Shown piece after piece: positions 5,802-14,872 of a DNA stretch of 17,881 nt (the first letter of the stretch is position 1; every line of letters begins with the position of its first letter). This stretch comes from Candidatus Sumerlaeota bacterium. Its GTDB lineage: Bacteria > UBP6 > UBA1177. The notes under the pieces are model-generated. The model was not told the origin of the DNA. It worked only from the letters and a program-made list of their open reading frames with translations, and ran no database searches. Location: the NCBI GenBank assembly GCA_007136595.1, contig SLGQ01000233.1:1-17881 (forward strand), in the 5' to 3' direction. The translations under genes were made by a program, and so were the position numbers.

Positions 5802-8800
5802 TCAGAAACGCTGTACATAAAATGCAGCCATCCCAAAATGTTCGGCAATAAATGAATTGAGCTGATCAAGAGTTGTTTCCATGATGCCGAGTCTGCTCCA
5901 TGGTTCTCTTGAACCTGAAGAAGCATCAAGTATCTCTTTTTCTTTAAGCATTTTTGCATGAGTTACAACTCTGAAAGCGGGTGAATATCTTCCATATTTC
6001 TTTGAAAGATAGTTCTTAAACTGTTCGGGATCGACAAAACGGATATCATCACCATCATTTCTCATTCTTGCAATTTCAGCGTCCCTGTCAGCCGTGGAAA
6101 TCCCCGGGTTGTTGCTTTCTACAAACTCTTCAAGATACCAGGTGGGCCATACTGCTTCAACGATACATGCTGAGTAATCGGCATTAATGTCAACTTTGAG
6201 TATGTCCTCGCGGCACTTTCTCCACTCTCTGTATGCAAACGCATCTGCATTGTCCATTGCACTTACAGGGATCCTTGCTCTATAGTAACCGTCCTCGTCT
6301 TTGTTGAGGAATTCCTCTTCATTAACATCCGGAGGAGCATAGAGATACCTTTCGTGTATAGGAATATAGTGACTTGCCCATCTTCTGAGAACTGAGGTAT
6401 CAGCAGAAACATTTGCTATATTACCCATTGCCCAGTAGTTAGGCCACATTTTGTCGAAGTATATCCAGCTGGCGTGTACCGGAACAAATCTTCCCGGATC
6501 TGAAGGATCAGCTTTAGCACAAATATTTTCAACAGGCTCATACGCCCCTTGTTCCCTTGAACCTGTCCAGAAACTTGGAACTGCTGCAAAATTTGTAAGA
6601 AGATTAACAGGATAGTTGATCCTCACAAGTCTGTTGTCCCTGAAAGTGTCAACGCAGTAAGGTGAGAATGACATTACAGCTTCTTCTGTAGTAATATCGG
6701 AAAGAACATTGAATATAACATTTTCAAGTCCGTCAAAAAGTTGATCCAAGCTGTTTGCCCTGCTTTCTCTTCTATATTTGCCATCAAGCCATCCTGAGTT
6801 CGTAAGAGTGAAAAGGGTAACCATTTTTTCAATCCCGAATCCCCTTCTGATAACCTTGTCGTAATAGATAGAGGGGTTATCCTGGATGTCGTATCTGTCT
6901 CTGTGGTAACGACCCATTGAAGCAGGAACATCAATGAAAGGACCAAAACGGAACAGATCGGCTTCCTCTTCAATTCCGGGAATATAGTTGTCCATACTTC
7001 CAAAGAAAGATGTCTGGAGCGGATGGAGCGTATCAATTCTCTCGTTAAGAGATCTTTGAGGATCATTTTCCCTGTCGATCAAATCCTGAGTAAATACACA
7101 CTTGTTTTTGTCAACATTACACTCATAAACATTAGGTCCTCTGTAGTTTTCCCTACAGTCGTCATCTACTTCACAATATTCATAACCGTACTTGTCATAG
7201 TGTGACGGAGATTTAACCCTGTTTTGTGCATATTTTCCAACTGACGGTCTGTACATACTGTCAAAAAGGAGATACTGAACACCTTTCATACCGGCAATTA
7301 CATGGTCTCCAACTCCAAGAGGTGTGTGTGTCCTTACATTGCCGTGATCATCAAGCCAGTATTCCCTTCCTCTGAGGGCATTATAGTGTTCTACACACTG
7401 ATGATTTTCAACCTTTAAGAAGTTGTCGGGGCTTTCATCAAGAGGTATTCTGTATGCCATATCACCTAACTGATCCTCAAGAGCATCTCTAAGAACAGGA
7501 TCATCAATGTAGTCAAAATTCGGTGGAACACATCCTGTCATAAAAATTTCACCGTCAGCTCCGTAAAGGGGAACATGTCTGAACCATTTTCCATAAGCAT
7601 GGAAGTTGTAGTCTGTCAGGAAGTGGACAAAAACATACTGTCTGAGAAGTGAATTAAGTATCATGTGCCATGATGTTCTGCCACGGAACTCTCTGAATTT
7701 GGGGTTACCTCTTCTGAAGTATCTGAGGTAGTAATACATGTGGTCTCTGTCAGTCATGTGCCTTATCATATCTGCACCGGTGTAACCACCGTCAAAAACA
7801 TTACCTATCGGTTCTTCTCTTGATTTTTCATCAGATACAAAAAGATATTTGAACTGACTGCCGTCATTTACGAGATAGGTAGTATCAGGACTGCAGTAAT
7901 ACTGGTCAGGGTCTGTCCCGTCACAGTCATGTTGGAATCTTGGATTGTTATCATCAAATCTTCCAAGCATCGTTCTGTGGAATCTCGGAACAACTCTTGT
8001 GATCTTTTTACCATTGTCATCATAATGTTCAACAACTTCTCTGGGTCTATCAACTTTAATGAGATCCCCTGTTTTTTCATCTATGTAAGGAGTGTTGACT
8101 TTAACAAAGTCGGGATATCTCGGATCTCTTATCTGATTGACCTGGAATCTGCCGAGGTGTCCCGCATTGTCATTTTCATCACCTTCCATTACAACAACAC
8201 CGTAATAATCATCATTTGCTACCTTGTGCTGTTCAATTGAGCGACCGTAAACAAATTTAAGAGCAGCCTTATCATATTTTCCAAGTCCACTGGCATGAGA
8301 ATATGCTTCCATCTGATAGTCCATCACAGATGCATAAGCAAAGTAGTTCATTGTTGATTCATGTGTCTGCCTGATCCTCCAAACTTCGTCACCGATAGTG
8401 CCGTGAGTATTTTCAGGATCCTGAAGTCTTCCTCTTACATGATCTTCAATTTTTTCAGCAAGTTCAGGATAGTTTTCAGTTCTGAAGTATCCATCTCCGT
8501 AGTTGTTTCTGTCAGCAGATGCGGCAAAGTTGTGTCTGAGACCTACAACATGCCCCATTTCGTGCTGAGCTACACCCTTATAAAGAAGTTTTTCAAGTTC
8601 ATCATAGATCGCATAAATAAGAGCATGCTCATATTTGTCAGCATTATTTCCATCCCAGTTGTTGATCGAACTGCGGAGTTCCTGCTGTTTCTGCTTTATG
8701 AAGTTGATAATTGTACCGTCAAGGAAACTTTCATCGAAATCAAAGTCTCTTGCCCTTGCTTCCATAAAGCGGATAAGCTGTGCATTCATCATATCCGGAC

Positions 8801-11303
8801 CACCGAACCACGGCTGCATGATCTCTCTTTCCGCATCACTGTAAGAGGGGCTTCCTGCAGGATCTGCCCATGGGAAAAGTGCTTTTTTAACGGAATAAGG
8901 AACCATTTTTGATTCCCAGTCGCTATCTTTGATCGTTGACCAGTCAAATCTGTCATACATTTTGTTGGTTTTCTTATACCTGTCAATGAAATGAGCCAGC
9001 GCACCATCCTGAGTTCCATCAAGACCTGCTTGGAACCTGTTTGGCATTTCATTTATCATTATCATCGAATTTTCAGGTCTCATTCTGCCGACAAGAGATT
9101 TTGTCTCGTAAGTGTCCGGATCATTATCCCAAGTAGTTGAAGGGAAATCATAGTATTCAGGCTGAAGAAGTTCAGCAAAATCCCATGCTGCAGGATCGTC
9201 TTTTGAAATCGCCATTCTTGCAAGCTCAACTGCTCTGGTTGTTACCCAGGCAAGAACAGAACCGGCATTATTTGCACCGGCACCCATTGACTGTCCTGTC
9301 TCAGGGTTTACAGTCCACTGTGCAACACCGAGTATTCCAAATTCAGTCGGTTTGTCAACCCAGTTAAGCATTGCACCTTTGGCATTACCGTTCTGATATT
9401 TATGTCTGAGAACAGGAACTCCGCCACTTGTTACACATCTTCTTTCTTCATTGAGAACACAAGCTGCCATAACTTCAACGAAACCACTGGGACACTTTTC
9501 ATCGTGGTCGTAAACTTTGCAGTCCCAACGATCTCCTCTCCACTCCGGTCTTCCTGCTTCATCAACATAAAGTTTTGTCATTTGTTCTTCTGTAGTAAAG
9601 CAGCTTTCAAAGTAGTTAAGTTTTCCGGGGCGGGCGTAAGCAGCATCCGCCTCTTCCTCAGTTACACATATTTTCGCAGCATTAGCACGGTTGCTGCTAT
9701 CATAATTATGATAGTTTCCGTAACCGTAAAGTGCTTTGCCGTCTCTTTCTTCTATATATCCTTCTACCGGGTTTCTTACAAGAACGACCATGTCATTTCT
9801 TAACTGATCCATGATCCTTCTTATCTCGGCAGCTTCTTCTTCGTCTTCAACTTCATCTATGAAAGAACCGTCCCAGTTTTGTATCCATGCATGTTTTTCA
9901 GGGACGAAACATTTATCTTCCCAGTCATCAGGAAGGTCATGCCCAAGCCACCAGGTTCTGTCCCTGTCAACCCTCAATTCTCTGGGAGCATCAGCTTCAA
10001 GGCGTTTGCCGTTGATATCAACAAAATAGTCGTTGTCATAATTTTCCATATACCATTTTGTAAATTCACGGGTATCACTTCCCGGATTCATCGCGGCATA
10101 TCTGGAAGCCAATATCGCATGGTTGTAATCTTTTGTGATCGCACAATTTATCGGGATCATACGAAGCGGAGTTTTGGGAGAAGAAATGAAAACAAGTTTC
10201 TGCTGATATTTAATATCATTGAAACATTCGTTTACATTGGAGTAATCTCTGCCTGTACATGTGAAATTCCAGTTTTTATTTCCATCTGCCCATGCAACAT
10301 TCCAGTAATTGGCAAGTATGTAGGTTTTGTCATCTTTAAAACCGTGATAGTTGTCATATCCTCTGAAAGTATTGGTAAAATACCCGAATTGACGGAAAAG
10401 TTCATCTTTGAACTGAAGCGGTCTGAAACCGTTATCATATTTACCTTTTTTCCAATCAAAGTTTTTGGTTTTAAGGTTATATTCCCTTTTACCAACAACA
10501 TCTCTGTTAACTTTTGTGAAAACATAGCGGTATGTAACTCTGGCAGGCTCATTACCTATGAACATATCAATATCTTCCCAAGTATAGATGGTACTCCAGT
10601 TATTGATAGGTTCAAAGTATTCTGTTGCCCAGAACTGGAACCACTCTATCTCTTTTGCTTTTCTTTCTTCCTCATCCTGAATGGCTGTGTAGTCTCTGTA
10701 CTTTTTGGGGGCAACATATGTGCCGTCGTGAGAATAGAATTCCCAGTCGGTTGCTGTTGCAAGATGTGCTCTGTAAAAAGGAGCTCCCCATTCCTGTGTC
10801 AAACGAAGATACTTAAGTTCGTAATTGCTGACACCGCTGTATTCATGTCCCGCAAGAGAAAAATATCTTCTTTCATTCCAGGGTCTGTCCCGATTTGGAA
10901 CTAAAACCGGAAGTGCTTCACCTGTCGTTGGATTTTCTGTAGGAACAATGTCATAATGATCTACGATCCTGTAAGCAACAATAGGTGTTTCGTTTACATT
11001 GAGCACCTCGTCTGTGTCAAGAGTGTTGATCTTGTCCCACACGCTGTAGGCAATAAGCCAGTTTCTTGTGATCTTCCATCTTACGATCTTTCCGTCATTT
11101 GATTCACCTATGAAAGCATAATCTGCAGTATAGGGGAGATCAACGATCGTCTGACGGAGAAAGAACTCGCCTTCGAACAATCTTTTGTCCAGAGCGAGGT
11201 CGTCAGTTTTGTCAACTGCATCCCGTTCCGTTGTACATGATACAGCGATCATGACTGCCATTAGAACGATCAGCAGTGAAAATGCTTTTTTTAACCAGTT
11301 CAT
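5802..11303 (-). CDS. Giant Met-zincin metalloprotease lipoprotein
   Basis: Predicted surface or periplasm-facing zinc endopeptidase of 1833 aa. The N-terminus is a lipoprotein signal (hydrophobic 8-21, AVSC with Cys 23, Thr at +2). A tryptophan/tyrosine-rich N-terminal region follows (RLFEGEFFLRQTIVDLPY...). The zinc site HEMGHVVGLRH (914-924) has three His ligands and the catalytic Glu 915. A Met-turn SVMDY (Met 994) follows about 70 residues on, as in the DUF4953/Met-zincin group. A cluster CEVDDDC...C...C (Cys 1377, 1383, 1402 among them) resembles Dickkopf-like cysteine motifs common in Myxococcota. More than 800 residues after the Met-turn are unassigned. The start has AAAGGAGG 8 nt upstream. 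It is second in the unit after the acidic-linker barrel gene (17-bp gap) and is closed by the UUCG terminator. The protease class is fairly sure; substrate and role are unknown. Confidence 0.85.
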   Translation of the reverse strand: MNWLKKAFSLLIVLMAVMIAVSCTTERDAVDKTDDLALDKRLFEGEFFLRQTIVDLPYTADYAFIGESNDGKIVRWKITRNWLIAYSVWDKINTLDTDEVLNVNETPIVAYRIVDHYDIVPTENPTTGEALPVLVPNRDRPWNERRYFSLAGHEYSGVSNYELKYLRLTQEWGAPFYRAHLATATDWEFYSHDGTYVAPKKYRDYTAIQDEEERKAKEIEWFQFWATEYFEPINNWSTIYTWEDIDMFIGNEPARVTYRYVFTKVNRDVVGKREYNLKTKNFDWKKGKYDNGFRPLQFKDELFRQFGYFTNTFRGYDNYHGFKDDKTYILANYWNVAWADGNKNWNFTCTGRDYSNVNECFNDIKYQQKLVFISSPKTPLRMIPINCAITKDYNHAILASRYAAMNPGSDTREFTKWYMENYDNDYFVDINGKRLEADAPRELRVDRDRTWWLGHDLPDDWEDKCFVPEKHAWIQNWDGSFIDEVEDEEEAAEIRRIMDQLRNDMVVLVRNPVEGYIEERDGKALYGYGNYHNYDSSNRANAAKICVTEEEADAAYARPGKLNYFESCFTTEEQMTKLYVDEAGRPEWRGDRWDCKVYDHDEKCPSGFVEVMAACVLNEERRCVTSGGVPVLRHKYQNGNAKGAMLNWVDKPTEFGILGVAQWTVNPETGQSMGAGANNAGSVLAWVTTRAVELARMAISKDDPAAWDFAELLQPEYYDFPSTTWDNDPDTYETKSLVGRMRPENSMIMINEMPNRFQAGLDGTQDGALAHFIDRYKKTNKMYDRFDWSTIKDSDWESKMVPYSVKKALFPWADPAGSPSYSDAEREIMQPWFGGPDMMNAQLIRFMEARARDFDFDESFLDGTIINFIKQKQQELRSSINNWDGNNADKYEHALIYAIYDELEKLLYKGVAQHEMGHVVGLRHNFAASADRNNYGDGYFRTENYPELAEKIEDHVRGRLQDPENTHGTIGDEVWRIRQTHESTMNYFAYASVMDYQMEAYSHASGLGKYDKAALKFVYGRSIEQHKVANDDYYGVVVMEGDENDNAGHLGRFQVNQIRDPRYPDFVKVNTPYIDEKTGDLIKVDRPREVVEHYDDNGKKITRVVPRFHRTMLGRFDDNNPRFQHDCDGTDPDQYYCSPDTTYLVNDGSQFKYLFVSDEKSREEPIGNVFDGGYTGADMIRHMTDRDHMYYYLRYFRRGNPKFREFRGRTSWHMILNSLLRQYVFVHFLTDYNFHAYGKWFRHVPLYGADGEIFMTGCVPPNFDYIDDPVLRDALEDQLGDMAYRIPLDESPDNFLKVENHQCVEHYNALRGREYWLDDHGNVRTHTPLGVGDHVIAGMKGVQYLLFDSMYRPSVGKYAQNRVKSPSHYDKYGYEYCEVDDDCRENYRGPNVYECNVDKNKCVFTQDLIDRENDPQRSLNERIDTLHPLQTSFFGSMDNYIPGIEEEADLFRFGPFIDVPASMGRYHRDRYDIQDNPSIYYDKVIRRGFGIEKMVTLFTLTNSGWLDGKYRRESRANSLDQLFDGLENVIFNVLSDITTEEAVMSFSPYCVDTFRDNRLVRINYPVNLLTNFAAVPSFWTGSREQGAYEPVENICAKADPSDPGRFVPVHASWIYFDKMWPNYWAMGNIANVSADTSVLRRWASHYIPIHERYLYAPPDVNEEEFLNKDEDGYYRARIPVSAMDNADAFAYREWRKCREDILKVDINADYSACIVEAVWPTWYLEEFVESNNPGISTADRDAEIARMRNDGDDIRFVDPEQFKNYLSKKYGRYSPAFRVVTHAKMLKEKEILDASSGSREPWSRLGIMETTLDQLNSFIAEHFGMAAFYVQRF

Positions 11304-11320
11304 AATAAATCCTCCTTTAA

Positions 11321-12556
11321 TTAGAAACTGTATCCATATCCTATATTTAGAAAAACTCTTGTATATCTCGCTTTAAACGGATAGTTGTAAGTTCCGCTCT
11401 TAACATCGGGACCACCGGCATAAGGTGTAAATCCGGTATAGTTACCGCTGTCATATTCAGGAGCCGCTGTCTGAACTCCTCCTGTAAAATTCCAATCTTT
11501 ATAGTTGTAGGCAAGAGAAGTGGAAAAAGTTGGTGAATAACTCCATTTCTGGTATTGAGTGATTTCTCTTGTGTCGCCGTCACCATAAAGATTTTCCTCT
11601 CCGCCCTTACCGTAAGTGCTCATGATGCCGTAACCGCCACCGACTGAAAATGTAACAGCTCTATATGCGAGGGCAAGGTTCAGCCCCAAACCGAATTCAT
11701 GGTTATTTATATAGTACATATAGCTGTTCTGGTACCTTTCAGGTCTTGCATCATATTTTGCAAAAGTTTTCTGATAGTTAAATCCGAAGCTCGTTGTAAG
11801 TGTTGTTTCTTTTGCCACTCTGAACGGTCTTGCAAGACCGACATTAGCTCCGAGCATTGCATAAACTTTGTTCTGTTCCCAAAGGAGTGTTGATGTAAAA
11901 GGAAGAACTACTGTCACCCCGGCTGTTCCACCGATTTCCCAAAACAGAGGGAAAGGCATGGAAAGATTCATTGAAAGAGGTGTTCCGTCAAAAGATGCAT
12001 GATCTACAGATGAATCAGATATCATCCCGTCATCAAGGGGCACACCTGCTTCCATACCGTATCTGTAGTTTGTCGTCAAACCGACTCCGGCACCGAAAGA
12101 CATTTTAAAAGGAAGAGAATAGGATAAACCCAGTCTCAAATTGTAGCCGAAATTCTTCCTTTCTCTGGCAAAACCGTGAGAAAATCCGTTGGTGATGGAA
12201 AGTCTGAATTTTTTACTGTCAGCCTCATCTTCCTCATCATCTTCAGCTTCCTCTGCCACTTCAACTGCAACAGAAACTTCAGGCTGTTGAGCCGGAGGTT
12301 CAGCAGTCTGAACTTCATCGGCCTTTTGTTCCGGCTGAATTTCTTCGACCATAGCCTCTAAAGGCTCTTCTTCAACTTCTTCCAAAGAAGCTTCTTCAAT
12401 GTCATCTGCTTCATCAATTTGTTCCGCTTCTTTTTCTTCCTCTGTTTCCGACATCTCTTCTTCCATTTCCGGAACATCGTAATCGTATTCCTGAGCGGAA
12501 ACAGGCAGGATCAGAAACAGCAAAAAAGCAAGAAAGCACATCCCTAAGACTTTCAT
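11321..12556 (-). CDS. Outer-membrane beta-barrel protein with acidic N-terminal linker
   Basis: Not assignable to a named family. The 411-aa product has a Sec signal peptide with likely cleavage after VSA (residue 21). A stretch of about 90 residues very rich in Glu and Asp follows (about 22-112), with a Pro/Gln/Ala patch near 85-92. A barrel-like domain (about 115-411) has many short amphipathic, Gly- and aromatic-rich strands and ends in Phe (VFLNIGYGYSF). The acidic segment would lie in the periplasm ahead of the barrel and might bind cations or a partner. GGAGG sits 4 nt ahead of the ATG. It is the first gene of a pair with the giant Met-zincin lipoprotein (17-bp gap), so the barrel may be its anchor, export or surface partner. 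A candidate sigma-54 promoter lies upstream. Confidence 0.75.
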   Translation of the reverse strand: MKVLGMCFLAFLLFLILPVSAQEYDYDVPEMEEEMSETEEEKEAEQIDEADDIEEASLEEVEEEPLEAMVEEIQPEQKADEVQTAEPPAQQPEVSVAVEVAEEAEDDEEDEADSKKFRLSITNGFSHGFARERKNFGYNLRLGLSYSLPFKMSFGAGVGLTTNYRYGMEAGVPLDDGMISDSSVDHASFDGTPLSMNLSMPFPLFWEIGGTAGVTVVLPFTSTLLWEQNKVYAMLGANVGLARPFRVAKETTLTTSFGFNYQKTFAKYDARPERYQNSYMYYINNHEFGLGLNLALAYRAVTFSVGGGYGIMSTYGKGGEENLYGDGDTREITQYQKWSYSPTFSTSLAYNYKDWNFTGGVQTAAPEYDSGNYTGFTPYAGGPDVKSGTYNYPFKARYTRVFLNIGYGYSF

Positions 12557-12665
12557 CTCGCCTCCATATATGTAAAAGATATAATAATTGTATATTTGTT
12601 CTCAGCCGCAAATCTCACACTTACCTCCGAACTGCGTCAAGGTAGTTAATAAAAAACTTAAAGTC

Positions 12666-12684
12666 AAATGTTTAAAGAACATTT
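12666..12684. promoter_or_regulatory. 7-bp inverted repeat in the leader of the barrel/protease unit
   Basis: AAATGTT-N5-AACATTT, a perfect dyad about 7 nt downstream of the start predicted from the sigma-54 element. It is AT-rich and has no clean T-run after it. It could be an operator or a weak RNA hairpin, or chance in AT-rich DNA. Confidence 0.3.
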
Positions 12685-12700
12685 TTCTCTGTATTTAATC

Positions 12701-12719
12701 TAGCAAAACAATTGCCAAA
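12701..12719 (-). promoter_or_regulatory. Candidate sigma-54 (-24/-12) promoter
   Basis: On the - strand, TTTGGCAATTGTTTTGCTA contains TGGCA-N6-TTGCT, with GG (12715-12716) and GC (12703-12704) exactly 10 nt apart, the RpoN spacing. It would start RNA near 12691, 135 nt before the barrel gene. A near match to the IHF consensus (12 of 13, 12727-12739) lies just upstream. The best sigma-70 alternative nearby (TTGACG at 12635-12640) has only a 3 of 6 -10 box. A sigma-54 activator is encoded upstream in the same direction. Confidence 0.5.
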
Positions 12720-12768
12720 CTTTTTTTATCAATTAATTCAAGCAAATAGGTTCAGTCTCCAAGTCGGA

Positions 12769-13620
12769 TCAATTTAAAATTTTAATATCTGAAGACTGAA
12801 TGCTGAAAAGAAATGTCTGGTCGCCCCTCTTTTCAGGACCGAAAAACAACCTTCCGACAACTCTGACAAGAACAACTTGTTTGAACAACTTTTCTCTGTC
12901 AACATGAAAAGGGATTTCTCCGGCATCTTTATATACATAAACAATATCTGCAAGTGTGGGAGGACTGCAGAACACACATCCTGCAAGAACAATTGAGGGA
13001 TTTGACAACCAGAAAGCGTGAAAATTACCATCTGCCGGTATTTCAGCAACAGGCATTACAGCCCCTGTCATTACAACTGCGGCTCCATTCAGTTGATTCA
13101 CCACAACTTCGGGGAGAGATTCACGCAACCTGAAATAAGTATAAACTTTCTTCAATCCTCTGTAGTTTATCGGATGAAGATTTGAAAAATCAGGTTCCAC
13201 AACGGGATAATTCCTTGCCACAAGTTCCGCTTCGGTAAGCTCATCCGAGGCTCTCAGCACGGCATTTTCACCATGTTCTCTGTAGCTGTCGGCAATGGAT
13301 TCTGAAGCCCTTTCAACACTGTCAAGCTCTGACGGGGACTTTTCTTCTCCATCTTCATCTTTGCCTGTTATTTCAGAAATATCGGGGGCAATTTTTTCCG
13401 GCTCATCCGGTTTTTCAGTTTGTCCGCCATCCACAGGATCACTTTTTGAAAGGTCTCCCATGACAGAAATGGCATCCTCACCTTTTTGCCCTGTTGCTTC
13501 ATCAAATCTGTCTTTTCCCATTTTATCAAAAATAGTGACAACTATAAGGGCGGCAAGAACTACCGATGTTTTTATGAGAATACTCCTGACCCTCTGCTTT
13601 TTAGTTTTTTCTTTAGTCAT
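12769..13620 (-). CDS. Membrane-anchored DUF3299-like protein of the ABC cassette
   Basis: Of unknown biochemical role. The 283-aa product has a basic N-terminus, one membrane helix (about 14-31), an acidic Pro/Glu/Asp-rich linker (about 36-115) and a folded domain (about 140-283). The domain reads LNGAAVVMTGAVMP...F...GCVFCSPPTLADIVYV...VVGRLFFG. This resembles the DUF3299 pattern (LNG-V-x2-G-x2-P ... GAC-IH-PPPP-VYV). The usual His-containing segment is replaced here by a Cys-x-x-Cys (Cys 215, Cys 218), a possible metal-binding or redox pair. DUF3299 proteins are known beside MacB-like ABC genes in Zur-regulated proteobacterial cassettes. The start is 1 bp after the permease stop (TGATATG) with AAGGGA upstream. 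The similarity is from pattern only, so the family call is moderate. Confidence 0.6.
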   Translation of the reverse strand: MTKEKTKKQRVRSILIKTSVVLAALIVVTIFDKMGKDRFDEATGQKGEDAISVMGDLSKSDPVDGGQTEKPDEPEKIAPDISEITGKDEDGEEKSPSELDSVERASESIADSYREHGENAVLRASDELTEAELVARNYPVVEPDFSNLHPINYRGLKKVYTYFRLRESLPEVVVNQLNGAAVVMTGAVMPVAEIPADGNFHAFWLSNPSIVLAGCVFCSPPTLADIVYVYKDAGEIPFHVDREKLFKQVVLVRVVGRLFFGPEKRGDQTFLFSIQSSDIKILN

Positions 13621-13621
13621 A

Positions 13622-14872
13622 TCAGTCCCTTGAAACCTCCTCTATAAGATTCATGCTGTAAATTCTGAACATTGCCGCCAAAGCAAGTATCTGCCCAAAG
13701 ATAAGAGTTATGAAAACTCCCTGAACTTCAATGGCGGTAAATAAAAACGGCTCCAGATCTATTCCAAGATTCATATCTATCACAGGTTTGGCAAAATAAA
13801 GAGCGATGTGACCCGCAATAAGACCTGCAACAATTCCCGAAACTGTGATCAACATTGTTTCTATCATAACTGTAAGCGAGATAGCACCTCTTCCTATTCC
13901 AAGGGTTCTCATGAGTGCCATCTCTTTCTTCCTTTCATTAACTGACATTAAAACTGTTACAAAGACCATCATTAAAACAATGAAAAGTGTTCCGTAACTG
14001 AAAAACCCGGCAGCCTGTTCAGCTTTGTTCATATACTCGACAAGTCTCCTTACCGTTCTCCCCACATCGGCGGCAGTAGAACCCGGTTTAGCAGAGTACT
14101 CTCCCTCAAGCTGAGCCGTTGCAACCGGATTGACAGTTCTGACAAGAACCGCAGTAAGAGTTTCGTGATCGTGTTTATGGTCATCACCGTGATGATGGTG
14201 GTCACAACTATGATCATCATGTACAGCCCATACAGCTTTATAGTGTGTAAAGATCGAATAATCTTCAGGTCCATTAACCGGTTCAAGTATTGCCGCGACC
14301 CTATATTCAAAATCATCATGGACATGTGCATGGGAATCTCCGACATGTCCGTGACTTCCAACAAATTTATCCCCGATCTGCATATTGAATCTTTCTGCAA
14401 TTTTATATCCTGAAACAGCCCTGTGGAGATCATTTTCAGGAAGAGGATTTTGACCATCGAAACCTTCTTCATACAAATAATAAGCCCGGGAAAGATCCCT
14501 GACAAAACTGCTGTTAACACCCACTATAGGAGCACCTCTGTATGAGTCGGATCTCGCCAAAGGATATGCGGCTGTTACCCTTTCATCTCTGAGCAACTCT
14601 TCGTAAACTGAATAATCAAGAGTTCCGTAAGGCTTATCTATGTTAAATATTGAAGACATGACAAGCTGGGTGTCACTTGACCCTTCGGGACCTACTACAA
14701 GAGGATAGCGGAGAGAAGTGTTTACAGCAGTTGCAGCAATTCCGAAAGAAACCACACCGACACCGCTTAGAAAAGTAAAGGCAACTCCTATTGCAAAGAC
14801 AGATATTACAAAGGAAACCAGTCTATGTCTGATATTATGAAGGACAGCTTTAAAAATAAATGTGCTTTTCAT
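13622..14872 (-). CDS. FtsX/MacB-like ABC permease with histidine clusters
   Basis: Permease subunit of a type VII (MacB/LolCE-like) ABC system. The 416-aa product has an N-terminal membrane helix (about 20-45), a large periplasmic domain (about 50-285) and three C-terminal helices (about 290-315, 335-365, 380-405). Between the second and third helices is the conserved ERKKEMALMRTLG segment that contacts the ATPase. The periplasmic domain carries two His/Asp-rich clusters: 174-187 (HGHVGDSHAHVHDD) and 218-237, the second with about nine His plus a Cys. These would suit binding Zn(II) or a similar metal. The start overlaps the ATPase stop as ATGA. No MacA-type adaptor is in the operon. A role in zinc handling is inferred from the His clusters and the DUF3299-like neighbour; lipoprotein or peptide transport remains possible. 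Confidence 0.85.
   Translation of the reverse strand: MKSTFIFKAVLHNIRHRLVSFVISVFAIGVAFTFLSGVGVVSFGIAATAVNTSLRYPLVVGPEGSSDTQLVMSSIFNIDKPYGTLDYSVYEELLRDERVTAAYPLARSDSYRGAPIVGVNSSFVRDLSRAYYLYEEGFDGQNPLPENDLHRAVSGYKIAERFNMQIGDKFVGSHGHVGDSHAHVHDDFEYRVAAILEPVNGPEDYSIFTHYKAVWAVHDDHSCDHHHHGDDHKHDHETLTAVLVRTVNPVATAQLEGEYSAKPGSTAADVGRTVRRLVEYMNKAEQAAGFFSYGTLFIVLMMVFVTVLMSVNERKKEMALMRTLGIGRGAISLTVMIETMLITVSGIVAGLIAGHIALYFAKPVIDMNLGIDLEPFLFTAIEVQGVFITLIFGQILALAAMFRIYSMNLIEEVSRD

Noticed and set aside
9879..10904. 341-residue open frame on the + strand
   Set aside because: Lies wholly antisense to the Met-zincin gene, has no family features or good ribosome site, and reflects codon bias of the opposite strand.
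12612..12640. TTGACG-N17-TGAGAT as a sigma-70 promoter for the barrel gene
   Set aside because: The -10 matches only 3 of 6 positions; the -24/-12 element is the better candidate.
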